Under the pieces are notes generated by a model that did no database searches, was not told the origin of the DNA, and saw nothing but the letters and a program-made list of their open reading frames with translations. This document shows positions 1 to 8,783 of a DNA stretch of 64,000 nucleotides, in pieces. Source of the stretch: Pseudoxanthomonas sp. GM95 (GTDB lineage: Bacteria; Pseudomonadota; Gammaproteobacteria; Xanthomonadales; Xanthomonadaceae); assembly GCF_900109775.1 (NCBI RefSeq), contig NZ_FOAX01000001.1, positions 620,001 through 684,000 on the forward strand, read 5' to 3'. A program made the position numbers and the translations under genes. Position 1 is the stretch's first letter. Each line of letters begins with the position of its first letter.

Positions 1-478
1 GCACGCGGGCCTCGTTCAAGGCTTCCACGGCCATGGCCACGGCGAGGAAGGTCTTGCCGGTGCCGGCCGGGCCGATACCGAAGTTGATGTCGTGCGTGGC
101 GATGGCATGCAGGTACGCAGCCTGGTTGGGGCCGCGGCCGCGCACGGTGCCGCGCTTGACCTTGATCGCAACTTCCTGCGCCGTATAACCAGCGCTGGCC
201 AGATGCTCGAGGTTGGCCTCGTTGAGGCGCAGGTGGATGGCATCGGCGTCGAACACTTCGGTCGCCGCTTCGTCGTACAGCGCACGCAGCAGCTGTTCGG
301 TGGCCGCAGCGGCGCGCGCCGGGCCTTCGACGCGGAAGATGTTGCCGCGATTGGAGATCTCCACGCCGAGTTTGAGTTCGATCTGGCGCAGGTGCGCGTC
401 GAACGGGCCGGCCAGGTTGGCCAGCTGCTCGGTGTCGTAGGGATCCAGGGTGAAATCGTGATGGGTGGGCGTCGTCAT
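1..478 (-). CDS. phoH: PhoH family ATPase (partial, 3' part outside window)
   Basis: Reading the minus strand from the ATG at 478 gives about 159 residues that run off the window edge. The first 110 or so residues resemble the N-terminal domain of YbeZ/PhoH proteins, and a clean Walker A motif GPAGTGKT lies near residue 143. PhoH/YbeZ proteins are cytoplasmic ATPases linked to RNA and ribosome maturation, usually acting with the endonuclease YbeY. The gene is the last visible member of a minus-strand run miaB, shikimate-dehydrogenase-like gene, phoH; miaB-phoH-ybeY is a common arrangement, so ybeY probably lies just outside. The family assignment is firm; the C-terminus is not visible. Confidence 0.9.
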   Translation of the reverse strand, partial: MTTPTHHDFTLDPYDTEQLANLAGPFDAHLRQIELKLGVEISNRGNIFRVEGPARAAAATEQLLRALYDEAATEVFDADAIHLRLNEANLEHLASAGYTAQEVAIKVKRGTVRGRGPNQAAYLHAIATHDINFGIGPAGTGKTFLAVAMAVEALNEARV

Positions 479-536
479 AGACCGCCTAGGGTAGCGCGCC
501 AGGCCGCCACAGGCAGCGCTGGCGCCAAGCGCGGAT

Positions 537-1355
537 TCAGCCCAGCGCGTGCGCGGCGGCCTGGTCGATCAGCGCCTGCTCCGGGCGCACGCCGGTGTAG
601 AGCACGAACTGCTCCACCGCCTGCAGCACCACGACCTGGCCACCGGTGATCACCGGCTTGCCCAGGGCGCGTGCGCGCTTGATCAGCGGCGTCTCCACCG
701 GCAGGGCGACCACGTCGAAGACCAGCTTGGCCGCGGCGATTTCGTCCTCGGTGAAGGCCAGGGTGTCGGCTTCCGGGCCGCCTTCCATGCCGATCGGGGT
801 GACGTTGACCAGCAGGCCGCCTTCCACGCCGGTCATGTCCGGTGACCAGTTCCAGCGCGTGGTGCGCGCCAGGCGCTGGCCGGCCACGGCATTGCGCGCG
901 ACCACGTGCCCGTTGGCGAAGCCGGCGTCGCGCAGCGCGCAGGCGGTGGCCTTGCCCATGCCGCCGCTGCCGCGCAGGGCCAGCGGGGTGTCGGTGGGCA
1001 GGCCGCTGGCGGCGATCAGGCTGGCCACGGCGCTGTAGTCGGTGTTGTAACCGCGCAGCACGCCGTCGGTGTTGACGATGGTGTTGACCGAAGCGATCGC
1101 CGCCGCCGACGGCTCCAGGCCATCGAGCAGCGGGATGCAGGCTTCCTTGAACGGCATCGAGACCGCGCAGCCGCGGATGTTCAACGCGCGGATTCCGGCG
1201 ATGGCGCCTTCCAGGTCGGTGGTGCTGAAGGCCTTGTAGACGTAGTCCAGGCCCAGCGCTTCGTAGAGATAGTTCTGGAAGCGCGTGCCGAAGTTGCCCG
1301 GGCGTGCCGAGAGCGACATGCACAGGCGGGTGTCGCGGTTGATGCGCAGGGTCAT
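537..1355 (-). CDS. Shikimate 5-dehydrogenase-like protein
   Basis: A 272-residue cytoplasmic protein of the AroE/shikimate dehydrogenase superfamily. The substrate half carries the expected lysine (K70 in SMPFK) and aspartate (D106 in GYNTDYSA), with N91 in the SVNTI block. The nucleotide half has a glycine loop GSGGMGKA (129-136), which differs from the GAGGA loop of AroE proper and resembles the HI0607/SdhL branch whose members are weak shikimate dehydrogenases. The ATG overlaps the miaB stop by 4 bases (1352-1355), so the two are probably co-transcribed. Its true substrate cannot be read from sequence; it should not be assumed to be the biosynthetic AroE. Confidence 0.82.
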   Translation of the reverse strand: MTLRINRDTRLCMSLSARPGNFGTRFQNYLYEALGLDYVYKAFSTTDLEGAIAGIRALNIRGCAVSMPFKEACIPLLDGLEPSAAAIASVNTIVNTDGVLRGYNTDYSAVASLIAASGLPTDTPLALRGSGGMGKATACALRDAGFANGHVVARNAVAGQRLARTTRWNWSPDMTGVEGGLLVNVTPIGMEGGPEADTLAFTEDEIAAAKLVFDVVALPVETPLIKRARALGKPVITGGQVVVLQAVEQFVLYTGVRPEQALIDQAAAHALG

Positions 1356-2785
1356 GCGTGTGCCTTGTCTGCGTCGGTGGCCACGCGGCCACGCAGCGAG
1401 TTGCTGAATGCTTCGGTGATCGCCACGTCGACGAACTGGCCGATCAGGCGCTTGGGCGCGGCGAAGTTCACCGAGCGCATGTTCTCGGTCTTGCCGGTCA
1501 GCTCGTTGGGATCCTTGCGCGAGGGGCCTTCGACCAGCACGGTCTGCACGCTGCCGATCATCCGCTGCGAAATGCCCTGCGAATACGCGTTGATGTGCGC
1601 CTGCAGGCGCTCCAGCCGCGCGTGCTTGGTGGCATCGGGCGTGTCGTCGGACAAGTCTGCCGCCGGCGTGCCGGGACGACGCGAGTAGATGAAGGAAAAG
1701 CTCTGGTCGAAGCCCACGTCCTCGATCAGCTTCATCGTCTTGTCGAAGTCCGCATCGGTCTCGCCGGGGAAGCCGACGATGAAGTCCGAGCTGATCGAGA
1801 TGTCTGGCCGCACCGCGCGCAGCTTGCGGATCTTGGACTTGAATTCCAGCGCGGTGTAACCGCGCTTCATCGCGCTCAGGATGCGGTCGCTGCCGGCCTG
1901 CACCGGCAGGTGCAGGTAGTTGGCCAGCTGCGGCACGTCGCGGTAGGCATCCACCAGAGAATCGCTGAACTCCAGCGGATGCGAGGTGGTGAAGCGGATC
2001 CGGCCCACGCCCTCGATCTGCGCGATCGTGCGGATCAGCAGGCCCAGGTCCGCCATTTCGCCATCGCCATACGGACCGCGATACGCATTGACGTTCTGGC
2101 CGAGCAGGTTGATCTCGCGCACGCCCTGCGCGGCCAGCTGGGCCACTTCCACCAGCACGTCCTCGAACGGCCGGCTGACCTCGGTGCCACGCGTGTAGGG
2201 CACCACGCAGAAGCTGCAGTACTTGCTGCAGCCTTCCATGATCGATACGAACGCCGACGGGCCATCGGCGCGCGGCTCGGGCAGGCGGTCGAACTTCTCG
2301 ATTTCCGGGAAGCTGATGTCCACCTGCGACTTGCCCGATTCGCGCCGGGCGCGGATCAGTTCGGGCAGGCGATGCAGGGTCTGCGGGCCGAACACCAGGT
2401 CCACGTACGGCGCGCGCTTGACGATGGCTTCGCCTTCCTGTGAGGCCACGCAGCCGCCGACACCGATGATCACCGGCTTGCCGTCGGCCTTGAGCGCCTT
2501 CCAGCGGCCGAGCTGACTGAAGACCTTCTCCTGCGCCTTTTCGCGGATGGAGCAGGTGTTGACCAGCACCACGTCGGCTTCTTCGGGGTTGTCGGTCAGC
2601 TCAAGGCCTTCGGCCGCGGCCAGCACGTCGGCCATCTTGGCCGAGTCGTACTCGTTCATCTGGCAACCGTGGGTCTTGATATAGAGCTTGCCGCGGACTT
2701 CAGTCGGCTTCTTGGCGACGAAGGGCAGGGGCACAACGGTGGTGTCGCCCGGGGCGGGCGTGGTGACGTCTGGCGTCCCGGTCAT
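1352..2785 (-). CDS. miaB: tRNA-2-methylthio-N6-dimethylallyladenosine synthase MiaB
   Basis: A 477-residue radical SAM methylthiotransferase that adds the 2-methylthio group to N6-isopentenyl-A37 in tRNAs reading UNN codons. The N-terminal UPF0004 domain has its three cluster cysteines C41 (HGCQMN), C78 (NTCSIR) and C112 (GGCVA). The radical SAM motif CSKYCSFC gives C186, C190 and C193. A TRAM-like segment closes the protein (about 405-470). Full length for the family. It heads the minus-strand operon. MiaA, which makes its substrate, is encoded in the same window at 56945. Confidence 0.97.
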   Translation of the reverse strand: MTGTPDVTTPAPGDTTVVPLPFVAKKPTEVRGKLYIKTHGCQMNEYDSAKMADVLAAAEGLELTDNPEEADVVLVNTCSIREKAQEKVFSQLGRWKALKADGKPVIIGVGGCVASQEGEAIVKRAPYVDLVFGPQTLHRLPELIRARRESGKSQVDISFPEIEKFDRLPEPRADGPSAFVSIMEGCSKYCSFCVVPYTRGTEVSRPFEDVLVEVAQLAAQGVREINLLGQNVNAYRGPYGDGEMADLGLLIRTIAQIEGVGRIRFTTSHPLEFSDSLVDAYRDVPQLANYLHLPVQAGSDRILSAMKRGYTALEFKSKIRKLRAVRPDISISSDFIVGFPGETDADFDKTMKLIEDVGFDQSFSFIYSRRPGTPAADLSDDTPDATKHARLERLQAHINAYSQGISQRMIGSVQTVLVEGPSRKDPNELTGKTENMRSVNFAAPKRLIGQFVDVAITEAFSNSLRGRVATDADKAHA

Positions 2786-3052
2786 GGCGCTTAATCCAGT
2801 CGGGTGGGCGGGAAAGCCGGCTAGTTTACCGGCTCTGTGCGGCGTGCGGCCCTCTTGGAGGGCAAGCGTTTGGCGCCATCGGGCTGTCGCGTTTCGAAGA
2901 GGCGCACGTTGGCCATTCCAATGCTGAAGACCGCCGTTTCACGGCAGGGTGGCAGGCGTGGCCGGAGCGGACTCCGTGACCGGTGTCTCCAGACCTGCAA
3001 AGGCCGCGTCATTGTCTTGTTAAGTCATTGATAAGCTGGGACACTTCGCCGC

Positions 3053-3955
3053 ATGAAGGGGCTGCTGCGACTGGGGATGATCGCCGCAACGCTGGTCGCG
3101 CTGCCGGCCAGCGCGGGCACCCTGTACAAGTGCGTCGGCCCCGATGGCGCCACTGCCTACGTCAGCAAGCGCCTGGCCGGGGCCACCTGCAGCGTGGTCA
3201 GCCAGTACACGCCCGAACCCGCGCGCCGCGCCGTGCGCCCCGTGATCACGCCTCCTGCGGCGGCTGCACCCACCGTGGCCGTCGCCGAGAAGACACCGTC
3301 CAGCGCGATCACGCCCGCCGCTGTCGCACCCATGCCCAAGCCGGCGCCGACCGCTGCCACGCCGCCGCGCCGCGTGGTGAGTGGACAGGTCTATTCCTTC
3401 ATCAAGGATGGCGTGCGCAACTACACCAGTGCCCGCCCGCGCGGCATCGACGTCGCCAGCGTCCGCACCATCAAGTACAGCTATATCGAGACCTGTTACG
3501 CCTGCGGCAATCCCAACATGAACTTCGGCGCGGTGCGCCTGAACACGCTGGCCTACGAGAGCGAAATCGCCTCGGCCGCGCGCGAGTTCGGGGTAGAAGA
3601 AGCCATCGTCCGCGCCATCATTCATGCCGAATCCTCGTACAACCCGCTGGCGCTGTCGCGCGCCGGTGCGATGGGCCTGATGCAGCTGATGCCGGCCACC
3701 GCGCGCCGGTTCGGCGTGGATGACGCCTACAACGCCGCGCAGAACATCCGTGGCGGCGTGCAGTACCTGGCCTTCCTGCTCAAGCGCTACCAGGGCAACC
3801 TGACCCTGGCGGCGGCCGGCTACAACGCGGGCGAAGGGGCGGTGGATCGCAATGGCGGCGTGCCCCCGTACGCGGAAACCCAGCGCTACGTGCAGCGGGT
3901 CGGGGTCCTGGCCGAGCGCTACCGCGCCAACGTCGGAACCGTCGGCGCGCGCTAG
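3053..3955 (+). CDS. Lytic transglycosylase with DUF4124 and SLT domains
   Basis: A 300-residue secreted protein. A signal peptide covers about 1-21, ending at PASA. A DUF4124-like segment follows (LYKCVGPDGATAYVSKR, 24-40), then a proline/alanine-rich linker (60-106) and a C-terminal SLT domain. The catalytic glutamate is E193 in the HAESSYNP block, followed by GAMGLMQLMP and the GYNAGEGAV motif near 257. It should cleave peptidoglycan glycan strands in the periplasm. It stands alone, divergent from miaB. The SLT call is firm; its cellular role, whether cell wall turnover or clearing a path for an envelope machine, is open. Confidence 0.92.
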   Translation: MKGLLRLGMIAATLVALPASAGTLYKCVGPDGATAYVSKRLAGATCSVVSQYTPEPARRAVRPVITPPAAAAPTVAVAEKTPSSAITPAAVAPMPKPAPTAATPPRRVVSGQVYSFIKDGVRNYTSARPRGIDVASVRTIKYSYIETCYACGNPNMNFGAVRLNTLAYESEIASAAREFGVEEAIVRAIIHAESSYNPLALSRAGAMGLMQLMPATARRFGVDDAYNAAQNIRGGVQYLAFLLKRYQGNLTLAAAGYNAGEGAVDRNGGVPPYAETQRYVQRVGVLAERYRANVGTVGAR

Positions 3956-4024
3956 CAGATGCTGCGGTGCAATACCCGAAATGCAGCATGATCGATCTGC
4001 AAGTGACTGATCGAACAGGGTTTG

Positions 4025-4054
4025 TTGTGGCGAAAAATTTTATTCAGTTAGACT
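4025..4054 (+). promoter_or_regulatory. Candidate sigma-70 promoter of the pet operon
   Basis: TTGTGG (4025-4030) and TAGACT (4049-4054) are separated by 18 bases, within an AT-rich patch in otherwise GC-rich DNA. It lies 86 bases before the petA start. The assignment rests only on position and similarity to the consensus. Confidence 0.45.
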
Positions 4055-4139
4055 CGGCCGCGCTCTACAGATGAAGCCCGTCCGCGGGCCTCATCCGGCA
4101 GCCAAACAGCTACCCAATGTCGTTCTCGCGGAGTTACGG

Positions 4140-4760
4140 ATGGCCAATGACGAGGTCACAATGCCCGTGGATGCGGGGCGCCGCCGGTTCCTGACGGCCA
4201 CCACCGCAGTTGTCGGTGCCGTGGGTGCAGGCTTCCTGGCCGTCCCGTTCATCAAATCCTGGAATCCCAGCACCCGCGCCAAACTGGCCGGTGCCCCGGT
4301 GACCGCGGATATCACGGGATTACAGGAAGGCCAACGGATGGTGCTCGAGTGGCGTGGCCAGCCCATCTGGGTGGTCAAGCGCTCCAAGGCGATGCTCGAT
4401 GCCTTGCCCACGCTGGACGGTCGCCTGCGCGACCCCAAGTGCGAGAACAAGGACCAGCAGCCGGCGTACGTGCTCAAGGGCAACCCCGAGCTGCGCGCGA
4501 TCAAGCCCGAGATCTCAGTGCTGGTCGGCCTGTGCACCCACCTGGGCTGCTCGCCGGAAATCATCGCCGAGATCCGACCCGAGCCGTTCGATCCGGAGTG
4601 GAAGGGCGGCTACTTCTGCCCCTGCCACAAGTCGCGCTTCGACATGTCCGGACGCGTGTTCCAGGGCGTGCCGGCGCCGATCAACCTGCTGGTGCCGCCG
4701 CACCATTACCAGGACGACAACACCATCATCATCGGCGTTGATCCGGAAGGGGCTGCCTGA
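4140..4760 (+). CDS. petA: Ubiquinol-cytochrome c reductase iron-sulfur (Rieske) subunit
   Basis: A 206-residue Rieske protein of the cytochrome bc1 complex. A twin-arginine-type leader (GRRRFLTATTAVVGAVGAGF) serves as the N-terminal membrane anchor. The C-terminal domain holds the two [2Fe-2S] motifs CTHLGC and CPCHKS, which supply two cysteines and two histidines. The frame is open upstream to 4071, but the ATG at 4140 is preceded by CGGAG at good spacing and gives the family-typical N-terminus MANDEV, so this start is preferred. petB follows with a one-base overlap of stop and start, so the three pet genes form one operon. Confidence 0.96.
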   Translation: MANDEVTMPVDAGRRRFLTATTAVVGAVGAGFLAVPFIKSWNPSTRAKLAGAPVTADITGLQEGQRMVLEWRGQPIWVVKRSKAMLDALPTLDGRLRDPKCENKDQQPAYVLKGNPELRAIKPEISVLVGLCTHLGCSPEIIAEIRPEPFDPEWKGGYFCPCHKSRFDMSGRVFQGVPAPINLLVPPHHYQDDNTIIIGVDPEGAA

Positions 4761-6025
4761 TGTCGAACGTGATCACGCGGGCCGCCAACGGCGCCTTCGA
4801 CTGGCTCAATGCGCGCGCGCCTGGGCTGATGCCCATGTATCGCAAGCACATGAGCGAGTACTACGCGCCGAAGAATTTCAACTTCTGGTACTACATGGGC
4901 TCGCTGGCCCTGTTGATTCTGGTCAACCAGATCGTCACCGGCATCTTCCTGACGATGAACTACAAGACCAGCGCGGCCGAGGCCTTCGCCTCGGTCGAGT
5001 ACATCATGCGCGACGTCGAGTGGGGCTGGCTGATCCGATACATGCACAGCACCGGCGCCTCGCTGTTCTTCATCGTGGTCTACCTGCACATGTTCCGTGG
5101 ACTGATGTACGGCAGCTACCAGAAGCCGCGCGAGCTGGTCTGGATCCTGGGCATGCTGATCTACCTGGTGCTGATGGCCGAAGCCTTCATGGGCTACGTG
5201 CTGCCGTGGGGCCAGATGTCGTTCTGGGGCGCCAAGGTGATCATCTCGTTGTTCGGTGCGATCCCGGTGATCGGGCAGGGGCTGACCGAATGGATCATGG
5301 GCGACTACCTGCCCAGTGACGCCACGCTCAACCGCTTCTTCGCGCTGCACGTGATCGCCCTGCCACTGGTGCTATTGCTGCTGGTGGTGCTGCACCTGGG
5401 CGCGCTGCACGAAGTGGGCTCCAACAATCCCGAAGGCGTGGACACCAAGCACGGTCCCAAGGGCAACCGCTGGAGCAAGACCGCGCCGACCGACACGATC
5501 CCGTTCCACCCGTACTACACGGTCAAGGACCTGGTGGGCGTCGGCTTCCTGCTGATGATCGGTGCCTTCATCATCTTCTTCGCGCCGGCCTTCGGCGGCC
5601 TGTTCCTGGAGCACGACAACTTCACCGAGGCCAACCGCCTGGTGACGCCCGAGCACATCAAGCCGGTTTGGTACTACACGCCGTACTACGCGATGTTGCG
5701 CGTGGTGCCCGACAAGCTCGGCGGCGTGCTGGTGATGTTCTCGGCAATCGCGATCCTGTTCGCGGTGCCGTGGCTGGACCGTGGCAAGGTGCGCTCGATC
5801 AAGTTCCGCGGGCTGGGTTACAAGATCGCGCTGGCCATCTTCGCCTTCAGCTTCGTCTACCTGGGCAAGATCGGCTCCGGCCCGGGCACCGACCAGATGG
5901 AAACCTACATCGGCCGCGTGCTGACGCTGTGCTACTTCGGGTTCTTCATCTTCCTGTGGGTCTATACGTTCTTCGGATTCGAACGCACCAAGCCGGTGCC
6001 GGAGCGGGTGAGCACGCATGACTAA
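4760..6025 (+). CDS. petB: Cytochrome b subunit of the bc1 complex
   Basis: A 421-residue polytopic membrane protein with the transmembrane segments and haem histidines expected of cytochrome b, for example the HSTGASLFF and VIALPLVLLLLVVLH helices. It holds the Qo and Qi quinone sites of the bc1 complex and passes electrons from ubiquinol to the Rieske centre and the b haems. The Qo motif reads PVWY (P302-Y305) instead of the mitochondrial PEWY, a variant known in beta- and gammaproteobacteria. Its 3' end overlaps petC by 8 bases. Full length, with no disruption. Confidence 0.97.
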   Translation: MSNVITRAANGAFDWLNARAPGLMPMYRKHMSEYYAPKNFNFWYYMGSLALLILVNQIVTGIFLTMNYKTSAAEAFASVEYIMRDVEWGWLIRYMHSTGASLFFIVVYLHMFRGLMYGSYQKPRELVWILGMLIYLVLMAEAFMGYVLPWGQMSFWGAKVIISLFGAIPVIGQGLTEWIMGDYLPSDATLNRFFALHVIALPLVLLLLVVLHLGALHEVGSNNPEGVDTKHGPKGNRWSKTAPTDTIPFHPYYTVKDLVGVGFLLMIGAFIIFFAPAFGGLFLEHDNFTEANRLVTPEHIKPVWYYTPYYAMLRVVPDKLGGVLVMFSAIAILFAVPWLDRGKVRSIKFRGLGYKIALAIFAFSFVYLGKIGSGPGTDQMETYIGRVLTLCYFGFFIFLWVYTFFGFERTKPVPERVSTHD

Positions 6026-6782
6026 GCGCCTGTCTTCGATCAAGCGGATGTTCCCGCGCCTGGCGGTACTTGGCTTCGGCCTGATGCTGAGCGTGTCGGT
6101 GTGCGCGGCCGAAGGTGGCGCCACCCTGCAGGCCGGCAACGACCTGGGCGACAAGGCCTCATTGCAACGTGGTGCCAAGTTGTTCATGGGTTACTGCTCG
6201 GGCTGCCACTCGCTCAAATACCTGCGGTATTCGCGCATGGCCGAGGATCTGGGGCTGAGCGAGGATGATGTCCAGGCCAGCCTCAACTTCACCGGTGCGG
6301 CTGTCGGCGAGCAGATCCAGGTGGCGATGCCGCACGATCCGGCCACCAAGTGGTTCGGCAAGATGCCGCCGGACCTGAGCCTGATCGCGCGCGTCCGCGG
6401 CCCGGACTGGGTCTATACCTACCTCAAGTCCTTCTACCTGGATGAGGCGCGGCCGCTGGGCTGGAACAACAAGCTGTTCCCCAATGCGTCCATGCCCAAT
6501 CCGCTGTGGGAATTGCAGGGCCTGCAGCACGCCGAATACGGCACGCCGGACCCGGCCACCAAGGAAAAGCCGGTCGAGGCGCTCAAGCTGGTCACGCCGG
6601 GCACGGAGAGCCCGGCCGAGTTCGACCGCTCGGTGCGTGACATCACCAATTTCCTTGAATATGCCGGCGAGCCGGCAGCCCTGAAGCGCCAGAGCATGGG
6701 CGTGTGGGTGGTGCTGTTCCTGGCGTTTCTGACCTTTCTGGCGTTCCTGTTGAAGAAGGAATTCTGGAAGGACGTCCACTGA
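6018..6782 (+). CDS. petC: Cytochrome c1 of the bc1 complex
   Basis: A 254-residue cytochrome c1. A signal peptide ends near A30 (VSVCAAEGG). The haem motif CSGCH gives C60, C63 and H64, and one C-terminal transmembrane anchor (about 226-246, VWVVLFLAFLTFLAFLL) holds it in the inner membrane facing the periplasm. It takes electrons from the Rieske protein and passes them to soluble cytochrome c. Third gene of the pet operon. sspA follows after a 168-base gap, the order petABC-sspAB being usual in gammaproteobacteria. Confidence 0.96.
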   Translation: MTKRLSSIKRMFPRLAVLGFGLMLSVSVCAAEGGATLQAGNDLGDKASLQRGAKLFMGYCSGCHSLKYLRYSRMAEDLGLSEDDVQASLNFTGAAVGEQIQVAMPHDPATKWFGKMPPDLSLIARVRGPDWVYTYLKSFYLDEARPLGWNNKLFPNASMPNPLWELQGLQHAEYGTPDPATKEKPVEALKLVTPGTESPAEFDRSVRDITNFLEYAGEPAALKRQSMGVWVVLFLAFLTFLAFLLKKEFWKDVH

Positions 6783-6950
6783 AGGACGTGACCTCCAGCA
6801 GGGGTGCGCAAATTGGCGGCCAACTGCTATGTTCATCCTCGTCGCCGTGTTCAGTGACTGGACCGGCGACCAGGCAAGACGCCTGTGCTAGTTGGCGCAG
6901 CCGGCGGAGCCCGGCTGCTGGATCGGTCCGATAAGGTGACGAGTGCCCGC

Positions 6951-7568
6951 ATGCGAAACACCCTGACGCTGTTCTCTTCCGTTGACGATGTGCTGTGCCA
7001 CCGCGTGCGGCTGGTGCTCGCCGCCAAAGGCGTCAGCTATGACCTGGTGCCGGTTGACCCGCAGAACCCGCCGGAAGACCTGATCGACCTCAACCCGTAT
7101 CACTCCGTGCCGACCCTGGTCGAGCGCGACCTGACGCTGTACGCCGCCTCGGTGGTCAGTGAGTACCTGGACGAGCGCTACCCGCATCCGCCGCTGATGC
7201 CGGTCGATCCGCTTTCGCGTGCGCGCCTGCGCCTGGCGATGCTGCGGATCGAGGTGGACTGGGTGCCGCAGGTGCAGGCCATCCAGCTGGGCAACAAGGC
7301 CCAGGCCGATGCGGGTCGCAAGCGCCTGAAGGAACTGCTGACCGCCTCGGTGCCGTTGTTCAAGGCCAGCAAATTCTTCCTGAATCCTGAAATGAGCCTG
7401 GCCGACTGCGCCATGGCCCCGATCATCTGGCGCCTGAACTCGCTGGACGTGGGCCTGCCCAAGGACGGCAAGTCGATCGAGGACTACGGCAACCGGATCT
7501 TCCGCAATCCCGGTTTCGTGCGCAGCCTGACCGACCAGGAAAAGAAGCTCCGCGACCTGCCCGCCTGA
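6951..7568 (+). CDS. sspA: Stringent starvation protein A (GST-fold)
   Basis: A 205-residue protein of the glutathione S-transferase fold. The thioredoxin-like N-terminal half reads LTLFSSVDDVLCHRVRLVLAAK and includes the HSVPTLVERDLTLY block; a helical C-terminal half follows. SspA binds RNA polymerase and alters transcription under starvation and acid stress in Escherichia coli, and is not an active GST. The frame extends upstream to 6885, but the ATG at 6951 gives the family-typical N-terminus. It precedes sspB by 89 bases, the standard pairing. Confidence 0.92.
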   Translation: MRNTLTLFSSVDDVLCHRVRLVLAAKGVSYDLVPVDPQNPPEDLIDLNPYHSVPTLVERDLTLYAASVVSEYLDERYPHPPLMPVDPLSRARLRLAMLRIEVDWVPQVQAIQLGNKAQADAGRKRLKELLTASVPLFKASKFFLNPEMSLADCAMAPIIWRLNSLDVGLPKDGKSIEDYGNRIFRNPGFVRSLTDQEKKLRDLPA

Positions 7569-7657
7569 CCGGGATCGCGCCCGCACAGGGCGCGTGGCCG
7601 CACGCATCTTCAGCAAAAGCACGGCCGGCCAACACGCTGGCCGGTTAGACTGACGCC

Positions 7658-8101
7658 ATGAGTGAAGATGCAGCACAGATGACCAGCCATCGCCCGTACC
7701 TGTTGCGGGCGCTGGCCGAGTGGATCGCAGACAACGACATGACCCCGCACCTGCTGGTCGATGCCACGCAGGCCGGTGTGCAGGTGCCTTCCAGCGCCGT
7801 GAAAGAAGGCCGCGTGGTGCTCAACATCGCCACTCGCGCCGTGGCGCATCTGGTGATCGACAATTTCACGGTCAGCTTTTCCGCCCGTTTCGGCGGAGTG
7901 AGCTACCCGGTCAACGTGCCGATCTCGGCGGTTCTGGCCATCTACGCCCGCGAAACCGGGCAGGGCATGGCGCTGCCGGAAGACATCGGCACCGGCGCCG
8001 GCCCGCAGGACGATCACGAACCGCCGTCACCGGATGATCCGACGCCTGACGAGCCGGCACCGCCGCCGTCCAAGCGCCCGCATCTGCGCGTGGTGAAGTA
8101 A
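7658..8101 (+). CDS. sspB: ClpXP protease specificity-enhancing factor SspB
   Basis: A 147-residue adaptor that binds ssrA-tagged proteins and hands them to ClpXP. The N-terminal substrate-binding domain (about 10-110) has the family blocks RPYLLRALAEWI, TPHLLVDA and the long beta segment ending in VPISAVLAIYARE. After a disordered acidic, proline-rich linker (about 115-138) the C-terminus ends in RPHLRVVK, matching the short ClpX-binding tail of the family. Domain, tail and the place after sspA all agree. Confidence 0.95.
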   Translation: MSEDAAQMTSHRPYLLRALAEWIADNDMTPHLLVDATQAGVQVPSSAVKEGRVVLNIATRAVAHLVIDNFTVSFSARFGGVSYPVNVPISAVLAIYARETGQGMALPEDIGTGAGPQDDHEPPSPDDPTPDEPAPPPSKRPHLRVVK

Positions 8102-8130
8102 GTCCTTCAACGCAGTCAAGGCCTGCCGCC

Positions 8131-8367
8131 ATGGTGAAGCCTCAAGCCCGATACTGGTTCCCCGCCAAACAAGTCGGTTGGGGATGGGGCTTGCCCTGCG
8201 GCTGGCAGGGCTGGGTGGTGCTGGGGCTCTACGTCGTAGTGTTGGCGGTCAGTGGATTAGCGTTTCCGCCCCGGCTGCATGCGCTGGCGCTTTACGGCAC
8301 GGTCGCCGCGGCGACCCTCGCGCTGATCTTGGTGTGCTGGCGCAAGGGTGAGCCGCCGCGCGGGTGA
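8131..8367 (+). CDS. Small inner-membrane protein, unknown function
   Basis: A 78-residue protein with an aromatic-rich N-terminus (YWFPAKQVGWGWGLPCGWQGW) and two predicted transmembrane helices (about 27-46 and 50-68), then a short basic tail. It lies 29 bases after sspB on the same strand, so it may share its transcript. I do not recognise a characterised family, though short W/G-rich two-helix proteins like this recur in Xanthomonadaceae. Coding status is supported by the clear hydrophobic pattern and tight spacing. Confidence 0.6.
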   Translation: MVKPQARYWFPAKQVGWGWGLPCGWQGWVVLGLYVVVLAVSGLAFPPRLHALALYGTVAAATLALILVCWRKGEPPRG

Positions 8368-8407
8368 TGCAGCATCGCCAGCGCGCGCAACGCGCTGGCG
8401 CCATCAC

Positions 8408-8740
8408 TTAGTTGAGCGTGCGGAACTCGGCCGTGTTGTCCGGCCGGGTCGGGCCGACGAAGGACACCAGCCGGTCGCCGTGCATGACCAGCTTGCCGGT
8501 GTGGCGCTCGACGCCGTCGTAGGAATAGTCGAAGCGGAAGCTACGCTCCAGCGCCATGCGGCCATCCTCGTTGCGACGCAGCCGCACGCCGGTGGCCTGC
8601 ACGCTCTGGTCCAGCCAGATCACGTCGGCGGCGGCGCAGGCATTGCGGCCCACCTGGATCGCCCGTTCGGCCGCGGCGCGGGCGGCATTCCACCAGAAGA
8701 ACACGGCGGCACCGAAGATCAGGAGCAGGATCGGAGTCAT
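8408..8740 (-). CDS. DUF3301 family small membrane-anchored protein
   Basis: A 110-residue protein with one N-terminal membrane helix (TPILLLIFGAAVFFWWNAARAA) followed by a soluble domain containing NACAAADVIWLDQSVQ and a C-terminal block RSFRFDYSYDGVERHTG. This matches the layout of DUF3301 proteins in gammaproteobacteria. No enzymatic role is known for the family. It is the most 3' gene of a minus-strand group behind the DUF2272 gene, 43 bases downstream of it. Confidence 0.75.
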   Translation of the reverse strand: MTPILLLIFGAAVFFWWNAARAAAERAIQVGRNACAAADVIWLDQSVQATGVRLRRNEDGRMALERSFRFDYSYDGVERHTGKLVMHGDRLVSFVGPTRPDNTAEFRTLN

Positions 8741-8783
8741 GGCGCGACTGTAGCGGCTCGCGCGCGGCGCGGGCAGGCGTGGA

